Virus record (IMG/VR): IMGVR_UViG_3300028569_002417
Location: 62,001-126,000 of that record
Reading direction: 5' to 3' (one strand)
DNA: 64,000 bases
Source of the DNA: a virus
This document shows, piece by piece, positions 6,757-14,906 of this stretch. The notes beneath the pieces were generated by a model. That model saw nothing but the letters and a program-made list of their open reading frames with translations, did not search any database and was not told where the DNA came from. Within the stretch, counting starts at the first letter, position 1. The number at the start of each line of letters is the position of its first letter. The position numbers were made by a program, and so were the translations under genes.

Positions 6757-9120
6757 ATGGCGATTCTTAAAGGTTTTCCACCATCTAATACAATCAGCCC
6801 AAGTGTTAGAATTGCTGAAAAAGACTTGAGCTTCATCGCACCTGAACAGTCAACGCATACGGCAGGATTGGTTGGATTTGCCTCTAAAGGCCCAGTCAAT
6901 CTTCCTATTGCGATTGCTACTTCACGTCAGTTGCATACAACTTTTGGCAATCCTCATCCTGATATGGGTGATCCATTCTTGATTTATGCAGCAGATCAAT
7001 ATCTCCTCGTCGCAAATACACTTTATGTAGTGCGTGTTGCAGATACCGATCCTGTTTCTGATGAGCAGGCTACAACCGCTTCAGTAGATGTTCTGGCAGC
7101 TGGATCAATTATTGAAATTGAAGCTAACGGCGAAGCCGGTCCTTACACTTTTGACGAAGATTCATTCTTCCGTTGGAAACTTAATGGTCAGCTTTCAACA
7201 AAAACACTAGTTGTTCTTGCAGATACATATACAACTGATGAACTTGTCATAGCTTTGAATGATCAGCTTGATACTATTCTTGACGGTATTGAGTTTTACG
7301 CAAATACCTCTGATGAAATTGGTGTAAAAACCGTTTGGGCCTATGGACCTAGCGCCAGCCTTGAACTGGTTTCAATTCAGAATGCAATTTACGGTGGTTC
7401 TGTAAACGATACAGATAACATTCGTGACAACCCAACTGGTTTGGGTACAGGCATGACCCGTGCTTCAGTAACAGGTTCTAATGATCGTTGGCCAATCAAT
7501 GGCTATCAGGTTTCTGGCCATTATGAATTCACAGGTCTTACCGATCAGGTAATTGAGCTTGTGGTCGATGGCACTGATAATATTTTGATTGATCAAGTTG
7601 TTCAGACAATTACAATCGCTGATGGCGCTGCTTACACAAGCATCAACGATGTTATCTCTGATATTAATGATCAGAAGGCTGAAAACGGCGGAACTCTTCC
7701 CGGTGGCTGGACAGCACTAGCCTCTGGAACACAGCTTCGCTTCGTTACTAATCATCATGGCGCTGATGCTCGTCTTCGCATCAAGCCAGCTAGCACTGAA
7801 GTTTTTGGACTTTCAACTCTTACCGTAACTGGTACAAGTCCTGAAGGTACAACTGGCTCAGTCAGCATCGAAACTTTTGGTTTGGTTAACGGTGGTGCAA
7901 ATAGCGGTGGCGATGTTTCCTTTGTTATAAACGCTGATTCACCGGGCATTGATGGTAACGTAACTCAAGTTCTTATCACTAATAGCTCTGTTGATTCAAC
8001 TTTTAACTTGGAAGTTTATGCAAATGGAGTTCAAGTTGAATCTTGGGGCAATCTGACAAAGAATGCAACAAGCCGATTCTATGTTGAAACCTATTTGGCT
8101 CTGGTATCTGATTATGTCAGACCTATAGACAACACCTTAGTTGGCGCTGGTCCTGCTAGTGGCACTTACAATCTTGCAGGCGGCTCTGACGGTATCCCCG
8201 CAGATCCTGACAAGCAAGACGTGCTTCTAATGGGCAGTCCTATTGGCTACACAGGCATTTATACTCTCAGCGAACCTGAGCAAGTAAATATTGACCTGAT
8301 TGCAGTTCCCGGTCACTCAAGCACAGCAGTTGTTCAAGAACTTCTACTGTTCTGTCGTGACTATCGTCAAGATTGTCTTGCAATCATCGACGCTCCTTTC
8401 GGTTTGACTGTTAAGGAAGTTGTTGCTTGGCAGAACGGTGCTCATCCGCTTAACAATACTCGATTTGATAGCGATTTTGGCGCACTTTACTGGCCTTGGG
8501 TTAAAATCTATGATCCATACAACAAAGTTGATGTATGGTGTCCTCCAAGCGGTTCAATCATGGCAGTTATCGCTCGTAGCGATTTTCTGGGAGCTCCTTG
8601 GTTTGCTCCAGCTGGACTTACTCGTGGTGTTGTTCCTAACATTACAGATGTCTATAGTCGTCCTACTTTGGAAGAACGTGATACGATGTACGGCAATCGC
8701 AACTGCGTAAATCCAATCATACAGTTCGCTGATGTTCAAGGTTTCGTGGTATTCGGCCAGAAAACCTTGCAGCGCACTCCTACTGCTCTTGACCGTGTTA
8801 ATGTTCGCCGTCTGATGTTTTATATCGAGAAGGCTATTCGCACCGCAAGTCGCACCTTGTTGTTCGATCCAAATGATGGAATTTTCCAGCAGAAGTTTAT
8901 AACTATCGCAGAAAATATTCTTAGTCAGGTTCAAGTTGGTCGTGGGTTGACTGCTTATATTATCAAAGCCGATGCCGAACTCAATACTGTTGATGTTATC
9001 GACCGTAATGAATTCCGTGCAAGAATTGGTGTGCAACCAACCCGTGCTGCTGAATTTATGTTCATCGAATTCTCGATTCACAGAACTGGCAGCTTTGTAG
9101 TAGGCGCTGAAACATTCTAA
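6757..9120 (+). CDS. Contractile tail sheath protein, T4 gp18-like
   Basis: This 787-residue protein is preceded by AAAGGGAG. The N-terminus has the sheath hallmark of a short lead followed by SPSVRIAEKDLSF and GLVGFASKGPVN (~15-45). The C-terminal third carries the conserved sheath core: VNIDLIAVPGHSSTAVVQEL (~510-529), CLAIIDAPFG (~545), a PSGSIMAVIAR segment (~595) and VNVRRLMFYIEKAIRTASR (~685-703) with the final beta strands. The middle (~100-480) is an insertion of Ig-like or protruding domains, longer than in T4 gp18 (659 residues). The sheath polymerises around the tube and contracts at infection. It is followed by the tube gene after 31 bases. Confidence 0.92.
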   Translation: MAILKGFPPSNTISPSVRIAEKDLSFIAPEQSTHTAGLVGFASKGPVNLPIAIATSRQLHTTFGNPHPDMGDPFLIYAADQYLLVANTLYVVRVADTDPVSDEQATTASVDVLAAGSIIEIEANGEAGPYTFDEDSFFRWKLNGQLSTKTLVVLADTYTTDELVIALNDQLDTILDGIEFYANTSDEIGVKTVWAYGPSASLELVSIQNAIYGGSVNDTDNIRDNPTGLGTGMTRASVTGSNDRWPINGYQVSGHYEFTGLTDQVIELVVDGTDNILIDQVVQTITIADGAAYTSINDVISDINDQKAENGGTLPGGWTALASGTQLRFVTNHHGADARLRIKPASTEVFGLSTLTVTGTSPEGTTGSVSIETFGLVNGGANSGGDVSFVINADSPGIDGNVTQVLITNSSVDSTFNLEVYANGVQVESWGNLTKNATSRFYVETYLALVSDYVRPIDNTLVGAGPASGTYNLAGGSDGIPADPDKQDVLLMGSPIGYTGIYTLSEPEQVNIDLIAVPGHSSTAVVQELLLFCRDYRQDCLAIIDAPFGLTVKEVVAWQNGAHPLNNTRFDSDFGALYWPWVKIYDPYNKVDVWCPPSGSIMAVIARSDFLGAPWFAPAGLTRGVVPNITDVYSRPTLEERDTMYGNRNCVNPIIQFADVQGFVVFGQKTLQRTPTALDRVNVRRLMFYIEKAIRTASRTLLFDPNDGIFQQKFITIAENILSQVQVGRGLTAYIIKADAELNTVDVIDRNEFRARIGVQPTRAAEFMFIEFSIHRTGSFVVGAETF

Positions 9121-9151
9121 AAATTAAAGGAAGTTAAAAAAGGAGAATAAG

Positions 9152-9742
9152 ATGGCAGACATAACAAACATGGGATTAGGATCAATTGGCGGGAACAGTA
9201 TTGTTTTCAAAAGAAAGTACCGATGGACTTTCGCTGTGCGCTGGAATGGAGGAGACATTCCTACCGCATTCGTAAAAGTTGCAAACCGTCCCAATCTTAC
9301 AATTGAACAGACTGAAATTAACTATCTGCATGGTAAGATGTGGATTCCCGGTAAAGGTACTTGGGAAACACTAACTGTAAGCTACTACGATATTGGCGGT
9401 GATGATGCCAAAGGTATGAAAACCTTATGGGATTGGCTTGTTACAGTTTATAACTTCACCGATCCAGATACTCTGAAGCAGACATCAAAAAGAGGAGCTG
9501 ACGGCAACAGCACAGGTTGGGCCGCAGTTGGCAATCTTACCATGTATGATGGTACTGGTGCAGAAATGGAAAACTGGAGACTTAAGAATCTTTGGCCAGC
9601 TGCCATTAACTTCGGCGACCTTGATTACGGTTCTTCAGAAGTAGCGACACTAGATCTTACAATGAGATTTAGTGAGGCCAAATGGACTCCAAGTTGCGGT
9701 GTTCTACCACCTACTGCGACTCCAATCGGTTGCAACGGCTAA
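9152..9742 (+). CDS. Tail tube protein, T4 gp19-like
   Basis: This 196-residue protein is preceded by AAAAAGGAGAATAAG. It shows the gp19 pattern: FKRKYRWTFAVRW (~20-32), RPNLTIEQTEINYLHGKMWI (~48-67), WETLTVSYYDIGG (~72-84), then NLTMYDGTGAEMENWRLKNL (~128-147) and FGDLDYGSSEVATLDLTMRF (~154-173). Stacked hexamers of this protein form the inner tail tube. It follows the sheath, as in T4, and is closed by a strong terminator. A divergent second copy lies just downstream. Confidence 0.9.
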   Translation: MADITNMGLGSIGGNSIVFKRKYRWTFAVRWNGGDIPTAFVKVANRPNLTIEQTEINYLHGKMWIPGKGTWETLTVSYYDIGGDDAKGMKTLWDWLVTVYNFTDPDTLKQTSKRGADGNSTGWAAVGNLTMYDGTGAEMENWRLKNLWPAAINFGDLDYGSSEVATLDLTMRFSEAKWTPSCGVLPPTATPIGCNG

Positions 9743-9767
9743 AATTAAAAATAAAATTTCAATTTTG

Positions 9768-9796
9768 AGCCTCGTATATAATACGAGGCTTTTTTA
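9768..9796 (+). terminator. Rho-independent terminator after tube gene
   Basis: AGCCTCGTAT pairs perfectly with ATACGAGGCT around a 3-base loop (ATA), followed by TTTTT. It separates the first tube gene from its paralogue, so the two copies are probably made in different amounts. Confidence 0.92.
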
Positions 9797-9811
9797 TTTA
9801 TAGAGGTGTAA

Positions 9812-10321
9812 ATGGGTCAGCAAATGGGATGGGGTGATAGTTTTGGTTTAGCAGATTCTAATGCTTGCTTCAAAAGAAAAAATCGTTGGCTTTTTATGAT
9901 TCCAGACATAAGTGCAGAAGGAATCAATGCCTTACCTCCATCGAAAGCATCTAGACCTTCTCTTTCATTCAAAGAACTAAGCGTGGAACATTTGAATGAA
10001 ACAATTTATTATCCGGGAAAACCAGAATGGAAATCAATTACATTAACTCTATATGACATTTATAAGCCTCAAAACAAAATTTGGGAATGGATCAATTCAT
10101 ATTATGATGTAGAAAACGATAAATTCAAATTTGCTGTTGGATTTAAGCAACCAAGAGCGCAACTAACTTTATATGATGGAACAGGCGAAGAGATTGAAAC
10201 TTGGTTCCTTGAGTCTGTTTGGTGCCAAGACATTTCATTTGGAGACTTGGACATGGGAAGCAGTGAAGTTGTAACTGTTGATCTTATTTTAAGATATGAC
10301 AGAGCCACCTATCTATCTTAA
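9812..10321 (+). CDS. Second tail tube-like protein
   Basis: This 169-residue paralogue of the preceding tube protein starts after AGAGGTGTAA. The shared blocks in the same order are FKRKNRWLFMIP (~21-32), RPSLSFKELSVEHLNETIYY (~50-69), PGKPEWKSITLTLYDIY (~70-86), QLTLYDGTGEEIETWFLESV (~114-133) and FGDLDMGSSEVVTVDLILRY (~140-159). It is shorter at the C-terminus. The terminator between the copies means it is transcribed separately. It may be a minor tube, tube-initiator or tail-terminator protein, or a tube variant. It converges on the next reverse gene with a 4-base overlap. Confidence 0.82.
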   Translation: MGQQMGWGDSFGLADSNACFKRKNRWLFMIPDISAEGINALPPSKASRPSLSFKELSVEHLNETIYYPGKPEWKSITLTLYDIYKPQNKIWEWINSYYDVENDKFKFAVGFKQPRAQLTLYDGTGEEIETWFLESVWCQDISFGDLDMGSSEVVTVDLILRYDRATYLS

Positions 10322-10578
10322 TCTTCACTTGAATCTTCCACTTTAAGTTCTGTCTTCAAAAGTTCTTGACAGGCTTTAATGGCATCTTCAAGTTCTTTGG
10401 GTTTGCATTTTAATACTCTGCAAGCCCCACTCTTGTTTAATCGGCCTTTTTTGGTATAAACCTTTGTGTCATGCAGTAAAAAAGCATCGACAAGTTTGCC
10501 ATGTCCACTATCAATAAGTTTTTGTATAAGTTCTTGATTTTCGATCTGATCGAATAAACTTCTACCTTGCTTTATCAT
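10318..10578 (-). CDS. Small hypothetical protein
   Basis: This is 86 residues if read from the ATG at 10578 (an upstream in-frame TTG would add three). It is charged and apparently all-helical, with IKQGRSLFDQIENQELIQKL at the start, KVYTKKGRLNKSGACRVLKC in the middle (possible helix-turn-helix), and an acidic tail EDSSED. No ribosome site stands out. It lies next to the gp55-like sigma gene on the same strand, separated by 128 bases. A transcription accessory role would fit that context, but I cannot support it from the sequence. Confidence 0.5.
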   Translation of the reverse strand: MIKQGRSLFDQIENQELIQKLIDSGHGKLVDAFLLHDTKVYTKKGRLNKSGACRVLKCKPKELEDAIKACQELLKTELKVEDSSED

Positions 10579-10706
10579 ATGAACCAACTTTTGAGTATAA
10601 ATTTAATTTTGCTTGTTTTTCTAATTTCACTTTTTGTGTAATTAAAATGCAACCATAATATTATAATGCTTTGAATATTTTTTTCCAATTATCATTGTAT
10701 TAAAAT

Positions 10707-11252
10707 TCAAAGATCACTAACAATATTGTGTCTTTTATAAAGATTTTTGCTTTTAGTTGCAGGAAGTTTTTGATCGAATTGAATTTGTATGAAATCAAGA
10801 TATTTTCTTTTCAGTTCATTATAGTTTCTTGCGGTTCGATATAATTGACGAAAATGGTTAAGTATACATGTTGTCATATAGTTAAAAGCTTTGCCTTTAT
10901 CTGGGTCGAAACGATCAATTTTTTCAAAGCATATCATAACCCCTTCTTGAACTGCATCATCTTGATCAATTAGATTAAATTTTGCATATCTCACAATATT
11001 TTCTGAAAGTGTATAAAAAGCAATGGCAAGTTGTCCTTGCACTTCTTCATATTCTGAGGAAATAATCTTAAATTCTTTTTCGGTTAAAATCCAAGAATCT
11101 GGTTTTTGAAAATTTCCTCTTTTCATGGTTCGATGTTGAGTTTCATTGATATCGTCCATAAAGAGTTGATATTTAATTCTTTCCTTTTTAGATTTCTGAA
11201 AATGTACGATCAAGGACTCAAAGGTTTTATTATTCAAATATTCAGTGGCCAT
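10707..11252 (-). CDS. Late sigma factor, T4 gp55-like
   Basis: This 181-residue protein has a ribosome site AAAGGA before its ATG. The core is a sigma-70 region 2: AKFNLIDQDDAVQEGVMICF (~91-110), then EKIDRFDPDKGKAFNYMTTC and ILNHFRQLYRTARNYNELKR (~111-150). T4 gp55 has the same arrangement (GIEASIKGLHNFDE...NPHAYITQACFNAF...KERKEVAKKY). Such factors direct host RNA polymerase to TATAAATA late promoters and lack regions 1 and 4. Region 4 is absent here too. Several TATAAATA-like boxes occur elsewhere in the window. The gene is divergent from a small protein/glycosyltransferase pair and shares a short promoter region with it. Confidence 0.78.
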   Translation of the reverse strand: MATEYLNNKTFESLIVHFQKSKKERIKYQLFMDDINETQHRTMKRGNFQKPDSWILTEKEFKIISSEYEEVQGQLAIAFYTLSENIVRYAKFNLIDQDDAVQEGVMICFEKIDRFDPDKGKAFNYMTTCILNHFRQLYRTARNYNELKRKYLDFIQIQFDQKLPATKSKNLYKRHNIVSDL

Positions 11253-11270
11253 TAATATCCTTTTTTTGCG

Positions 11271-11277
11271 TATAATA
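11271..11277. promoter_or_regulatory. Divergent promoter, TATAAT / TATTAT
   Basis: Only 30 bases separate the divergent ATGs at 11252 (reverse) and 11283 (forward). GTATAATAC in the middle supplies TATAAT on the forward strand and TATTAT on the reverse. The reverse box would give a leader with AAAGGA. The forward box is 6 bases from its ATG, so that message would be leaderless. No clear -35 box is seen. Confidence 0.45.
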
Positions 11278-11282
11278 CTTAT

Positions 11283-11489
11283 ATGGACCTAGCGCAAATT
11301 TTTTATTCATTGCTTGACAAACCCAATGTACCAAAATTCTATCGTGAACTCAGGTTATATTATTTAGAAAAAAACATGTTACATGAAGCATCAGCAATTG
11401 GTTTCTTATTAGAGAACAAATTTGGTAAAAATAATGAAAAGCCCACTAGCAATACACATACTGACGAAGAACAATTCTCAAACGATTGA
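11283..11489 (+). CDS. Small helical hypothetical protein
   Basis: This 68-residue protein starts MDLAQIFYSLLDKPNVPKFY and is predicted helical through residue ~48 (EASAIGFLLENKF). The last ~20 residues are polar and overlap the next gene in another frame by 56 bases. There is no ribosome site; the ATG lies 6 bases after a TATAAT box. The helical part looks like real protein; the overlapping tail may be incidental. It could be an accessory to the glycosyltransferase that follows. Family not recognised. Confidence 0.5.
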   Translation: MDLAQIFYSLLDKPNVPKFYRELRLYYLEKNMLHEASAIGFLLENKFGKNNEKPTSNTHTDEEQFSND

Positions 11490-12399
11490 TTCTTTGCTTT
11501 CGTCAATTGAAGAAATCAACTGTGATTTAATTGTTGGCGATCTTGGATCTTCAGATGGCACTGTGGAAAAGCTTATATCGCATAATGCAAAAATAATTAA
11601 ATATAGTTTTGGAGATGATTTTTCATTAATTAGAAATCAAATGATTGCACAGACGAAAAATCAGTGGATATTGTTTATTGAACCCTATGAAACTATTATG
11701 GCAGGATTAGACTCAATAAAAATAGCCGTTTCTGGACCTCCTGCTTCTTATAATATAGGCGTAATGCAAGGAGATATGCTTACAAGACAGACTAGGCTTT
11801 GGCATAATTCATTACAACTTAAATTCACAAATCCAGTTTTTGAAACAATTGAAGGTAAATCAAATTTCTTAAATGCATTTATTATTGTGTCAGATCACAA
11901 ATCAGAATTTGACATGATAGATATTGCTAAAAAATGGCACAATAAAAGCCCTTTATCGCCTGACCCAATTTATTACATGGCTTGTAATGAATTATTTGCC
12001 AAAAATTGGGATTCTTTTATAAATTATGCCGATTTATATTTGCACCAACAAAAAAAGCAAACCATGTCTTATTATATGACAAATTATTACTTAGCAATGG
12101 TTTATTGTTATATAAAAAAAGATTATCAAAATGCTTTGAAAAGCATATACATGTGTGTCATCAGGAATCCAACTATGGCTGAATTTTGGTGCCTTCTTGC
12201 TGATATTTTTTATGCCATGAAATTTTATGATAAAGCTTATCATTTTTACAGTAATGCAAAAATACTTGGATCACGCCGCTTACAAGAATGTGATTGGCCT
12301 ATGGAGATTTCCAAGTATCAAGATTATCCAGAAAAAATGATGAATTCTTGTCTTAAAATTTTAGAACAAACAAAAATTTATTTTAGTGAATCAGAATAG
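11434..12399 (+). CDS. Glycosyltransferase family 2 with TPR-like tail
   Basis: This 321-residue protein uses the ATG at 11434; the frame also has an upstream TTG. The N-terminus MKSPLAIHILTKNNSQTIDS and CDLIVGDLGSSDGTVE (~32-47) are the GT-A fold of family 2 transferases, which move a sugar from a nucleotide-sugar donor. The usual DxD is weak (FIEPYE near residue 86). The C-terminal half (~180-300) has TPR-like helical pairs, with YYLAMVYCYIKKDYQNALKS and FWCLLADIFYAMKFYDKAYH. This architecture resembles SPBc2/SunS-type and other peptide- or surface-modifying transferases. It overlaps the end of the upstream small gene and converges with the reverse cluster (9-base overlap). Confidence 0.72.
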   Translation: MKSPLAIHILTKNNSQTIDSLLSSIEEINCDLIVGDLGSSDGTVEKLISHNAKIIKYSFGDDFSLIRNQMIAQTKNQWILFIEPYETIMAGLDSIKIAVSGPPASYNIGVMQGDMLTRQTRLWHNSLQLKFTNPVFETIEGKSNFLNAFIIVSDHKSEFDMIDIAKKWHNKSPLSPDPIYYMACNELFAKNWDSFINYADLYLHQQKKQTMSYYMTNYYLAMVYCYIKKDYQNALKSIYMCVIRNPTMAEFWCLLADIFYAMKFYDKAYHFYSNAKILGSRRLQECDWPMEISKYQDYPEKMMNSCLKILEQTKIYFSESE

Positions 12400-12771
12400 A
12401 ACATCAAGTTCATTCACGATTACTGTTACCATATCTTCATATCGAGCAACTGCTAGTTGCTTACGACCACTTGGTAGCTTTTGAAGTTCTTTTTCAAGGT
12501 CTTCTGCTTTACAGTTTATGACGCTCCAATGATTTTCTGCTAATTTTTTAGCTTCTTCATCAAGGTTGGCAACTATTCTGTTCGGGAAGTATTCCTGTAA
12601 TTGTGGCTTAGCATCAGTCATTATTTTTTTATAAATAGGAACATTGCAAGCACAACCGGGATTATTCAAATATTTTTGAATATCATCCTTGAATCCCTGA
12701 GGGAGACTTTCTCTAAATCTAGCATCACGAAGGGCTTGCTTAACATCCATTAAATTAATTGGTCTGCTCAT
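12391..12771 (-). CDS. Hypothetical protein
   Basis: This is 126 residues from the ATG at 12771, chosen because GAGGAAGAGG lies just before it. It starts MSRPINLMDVKQALRDARFR. It has two nearby cysteines in NNPGCACN (~36-43), a helical middle, and ends in a beta-like ARYEDMVTVIVNELDVLF. It overlaps the zinc-ribbon gene upstream by 17 bases, so it is probably co-translated. The family is not recognised. It is the last gene of the reverse cluster 13728 to 12391. Confidence 0.55.
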   Translation of the reverse strand: MSRPINLMDVKQALRDARFRESLPQGFKDDIQKYLNNPGCACNVPIYKKIMTDAKPQLQEYFPNRIVANLDEEAKKLAENHWSVINCKAEDLEKELQKLPSGRKQLAVARYEDMVTVIVNELDVLF

Positions 12772-13030
12772 CAGAATTTTCCTCTTCTTCTGGATTATTG
12801 TCAACCAAATATGGCTTTACAGTAAAGCCACACTGAGGACACTTGAACATTTTCAGTCTTTTTTTATCAGGAGCCATTACGGCTTTTTTCTTAATTACAT
12901 CCAATTTTGGGATATTTCTTGGTATGTCGCTTAACTTCAGTGGCGATAGATCTTTTACATCTTTGCCATTTGAGAATCTTTTATAATTGCATTTGTTGCA
13001 ATGAAGTACATATAGCTTTGTTTCATCCAT
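12755..13030 (-). CDS. Zinc-ribbon protein
   Basis: This is a 91-residue protein from the ATG at 13030, starting MDETKLYVLHCNKCNYKRFS. Two knuckles, HCNKC (~10-14) and KCPQCGF (~65-71), make a C-x2-C...C-x2-C zinc ribbon with ~50 residues between them. The tail is acidic (EEEENSDEQTN). Similar small ribbons serve in nucleic-acid or protein contacts. It overlaps both neighbours by a few bases, which points to one operon with the DUF1360-like and 126-residue proteins. Confidence 0.6.
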   Translation of the reverse strand: MDETKLYVLHCNKCNYKRFSNGKDVKDLSPLKLSDIPRNIPKLDVIKKKAVMAPDKKRLKMFKCPQCGFTVKPYLVDNNPEEEENSDEQTN

Positions 13031-13358
13031 TGTGGTCCTCAGAGGGAAGATTAACAATGGTTGCTGCTTCGAGCCAGTTCATGATTACAGCCGCAAAATT
13101 AGCAAGAAATCCACCTGCACAACCGCAGGCGAATATCTCCCAAGGATTTTGCGTCAACCACACCCATCCCATGAAAAATCCACACCATGTGCCACAGCAG
13201 AGATAGCAATCAACAACTCCTCCAAGCTTTGGAACCTTGATTTTTTCAGCGAATTTTTTCACAAATTCTCTGAACCAAAGAAGAATTGATCCATCTACAA
13301 CAATGTGGCACATTCCAACTGTGCTTATAACGAACATAAAAAGCTGAACAATATTCAT
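13023..13358 (-). CDS. DUF1360-like membrane protein
   Basis: This 111-residue protein has hydrophobic segments at about residues 3-25, 55-70 and 75-97. The signature is DCYLCCGTWCGFFMGW (~50-65): a C-x-x-C-x-G-x-W-x-G motif typical of DUF1360, small membrane proteins of phages and some bacteria with unknown function. A ribosome site AAAGGAAGAATC precedes the ATG. It sits 10 bases after a 119-residue gene and overlaps the zinc-ribbon gene. It probably sits in the host inner membrane. Confidence 0.7.
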   Translation of the reverse strand: MNIVQLFMFVISTVGMCHIVVDGSILLWFREFVKKFAEKIKVPKLGGVVDCYLCCGTWCGFFMGWVWLTQNPWEIFACGCAGGFLANFAAVIMNWLEAATIVNLPSEDHNG

Positions 13359-13368
13359 GATTCTTCCT

Positions 13369-13728
13369 TTATCGCCAAAATGTTACAGCTGCGCCATCTT
13401 TGTTTGCTGTAATGCAAAATTCTTTGAATTCGCTATACTTGCAAAGATCGCTATGCTGATCGAATGTAAAATTATAATGTTCTGTCAGTTTGTGATTCAA
13501 TCTTCCAACATATACTTGTTGCCCAAAATGTTTACTTATTTTTTCCAAATGAGATTTATCGAGATTGTTCAAGACTTCCAAAACGCTTTTTTGAGAAAGA
13601 GGCTTAAGTCCCGGAATCATTTGTGCGATACGCCAAGAATCAAATTGTTGTCGAAATTCTGGCAACAATTCTTGTATCTTGCGATCCAAAAAAAAAGTTT
13701 CTTCTATATTTTGAAAATTTATTTCCAT
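13369..13728 (-). CDS. Hypothetical protein, first of reverse cluster
   Basis: This 119-residue protein begins MEINFQNIEETFFLDRKIQE. It is helical for ~75 residues, then beta-like, ending EFKEFCITANKDGAAVTFWR. There is no signal peptide, membrane segment or metal motif. It heads a four-gene reverse cluster and is divergent from the gp26-like gene at 13791. The family is not recognised. Confidence 0.55.
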   Translation of the reverse strand: MEINFQNIEETFFLDRKIQELLPEFRQQFDSWRIAQMIPGLKPLSQKSVLEVLNNLDKSHLEKISKHFGQQVYVGRLNHKLTEHYNFTFDQHSDLCKYSEFKEFCITANKDGAAVTFWR

Positions 13729-13790
13729 GATACTATGACAACCTTAGGTTGATAAATCACCAATTTCATAATAGTTTTGCGGAGTAAAAA

Positions 13791-14906
13791 ATGACAGACG
13801 AAAATTTTCGTATGAGAAGGCCGAGTACCAATGAAGCACCAGCATCAAATCAGGAGAGTAACGTGAGTAATCCACTTGATTCAGTCAATCAATTTCGTCA
13901 GCAGGCGAGCAATGAATCTTCAGGTCGTCCTAATGACATGCCAAGCGGCTTAGATATTCAAGGCAATGTTCCTCCTGCTTTTGCAGCGGCACTTGCTTCT
14001 GCAAAAGGTGGCCAGCCACAACAATCCAAGCGTGGATTTGGCACCATGAGTGCAGGAGGAGAAGCGCCTGCATATTCTCCTCCTCCTAAAAATCTTGCTT
14101 CTTCTTCTGGTCACCTGAAGGAACTTCTTGAAGGTCTTCGTGGATCGACAACGATTTACGAAGAAATTGAACTTCCATCTAAGGGCAAGTTCTACAATGG
14201 TGAAGATGGGCCAGTAAATGGCGTTGTTTCAATTCGACCAATGACCGGAGAAGAAGAACAAATTCTTGCCACTCCAAGATTTGTTAAGAAGGGTCAAGCG
14301 ATCAACATGATTTTCCAAAAGTGCCTTAAGGAAGGCATTCGACCAGAAAATCTTCTTACAATTGACCGCACTTATCTTCTCATTTATCTTCGTGGTATTT
14401 CCTATGGACCAAGCTATGATGTTGAAATCAAGTGTCCAGAGTGTGAAACAAAGTTCAGCACTAGCATTGACTTGAACAGTCTTTTTGTTGAATACACTCC
14501 AGCTGATTATGGCCCTGAACTGCGTGATGTTCTTCCAACATCCAAGCTTCCTTTCAGTTATCGACTTTCAACAGGTCGTGACGAACAGGAAATTCAGGAC
14601 CATCGTGATCGACGAATCAAGGCTTTTGGAGACACTGGTGCAGATGACACTCTTACCTATCGCACTGCTCAACTTCTAAACGATATTGATGGAATAACTG
14701 ATAAGTCAGAACTTCAAATATTGATTAAGAATCTTCCAATCAATGATGTTTCTCACATTCGCAACCTTCTCAACGAGCCACCATTCGGCGTGGATACAAA
14801 TGTAGAGATTGTTTGCCCAAGTTGCTTAGCAGATTTCAGCCTCGATCTGCCATTGGAGGCAAATTTTTTCTTCCCTCGACGCAAGAGGGCCAAGACCCAA
14901 GCATAA
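13791..14906 (+). CDS. Baseplate hub subunit / tail assembly protein, T4 gp26-like
   Basis: This 371-residue protein is preceded by GCGGAG. The first ~110 residues are disordered (Asn, Ser, Pro, Gly). The folded part has ELPSKGKFYNGEDGPVNG (~126-143), VSIRPMTGEEEQILATPRFV (~145-164), a Cys-rich knuckle IKCPECETKF (~213-222) and a second knuckle IVCPSCLADF (~341-350). This fits the T4 gp26 family of baseplate hub proteins with a zinc site. Near its 3-prime end the frame meets the slippery run A-AAT-TTT with a hairpin, and an overlapping -1 frame continues to 15094. Gene 51 follows gene 26 in T4, so an extension or gp51-like product is expected here. Confidence 0.78.
   Translation: MTDENFRMRRPSTNEAPASNQESNVSNPLDSVNQFRQQASNESSGRPNDMPSGLDIQGNVPPAFAAALASAKGGQPQQSKRGFGTMSAGGEAPAYSPPPKNLASSSGHLKELLEGLRGSTTIYEEIELPSKGKFYNGEDGPVNGVVSIRPMTGEEEQILATPRFVKKGQAINMIFQKCLKEGIRPENLLTIDRTYLLIYLRGISYGPSYDVEIKCPECETKFSTSIDLNSLFVEYTPADYGPELRDVLPTSKLPFSYRLSTGRDEQEIQDHRDRRIKAFGDTGADDTLTYRTAQLLNDIDGITDKSELQILIKNLPINDVSHIRNLLNEPPFGVDTNVEIVCPSCLADFSLDLPLEANFFFPRRKRAKTQA
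14861..14889 (+). promoter_or_regulatory. Probable programmed -1 frameshift signal
   Basis: In the gp26-like frame the bases read GCA-AAT-TTT, giving the slippery heptamer A-AAT-TTT at 14861-14867 (X-XXY-YYZ form). After a 5-base spacer comes CCCTC (14873-14877), a 7-base loop and GAGGG (14885-14889), a perfect 5-pair stem at the usual distance. The -1 frame is open from here to 15094. Confidence 0.65.

Noticed and set aside
8554-9081. Reverse 175-codon open frame inside the sheath gene
   Set aside because: It lies within the conserved C-terminal core of the sheath protein and shows no ribosome site or domain.
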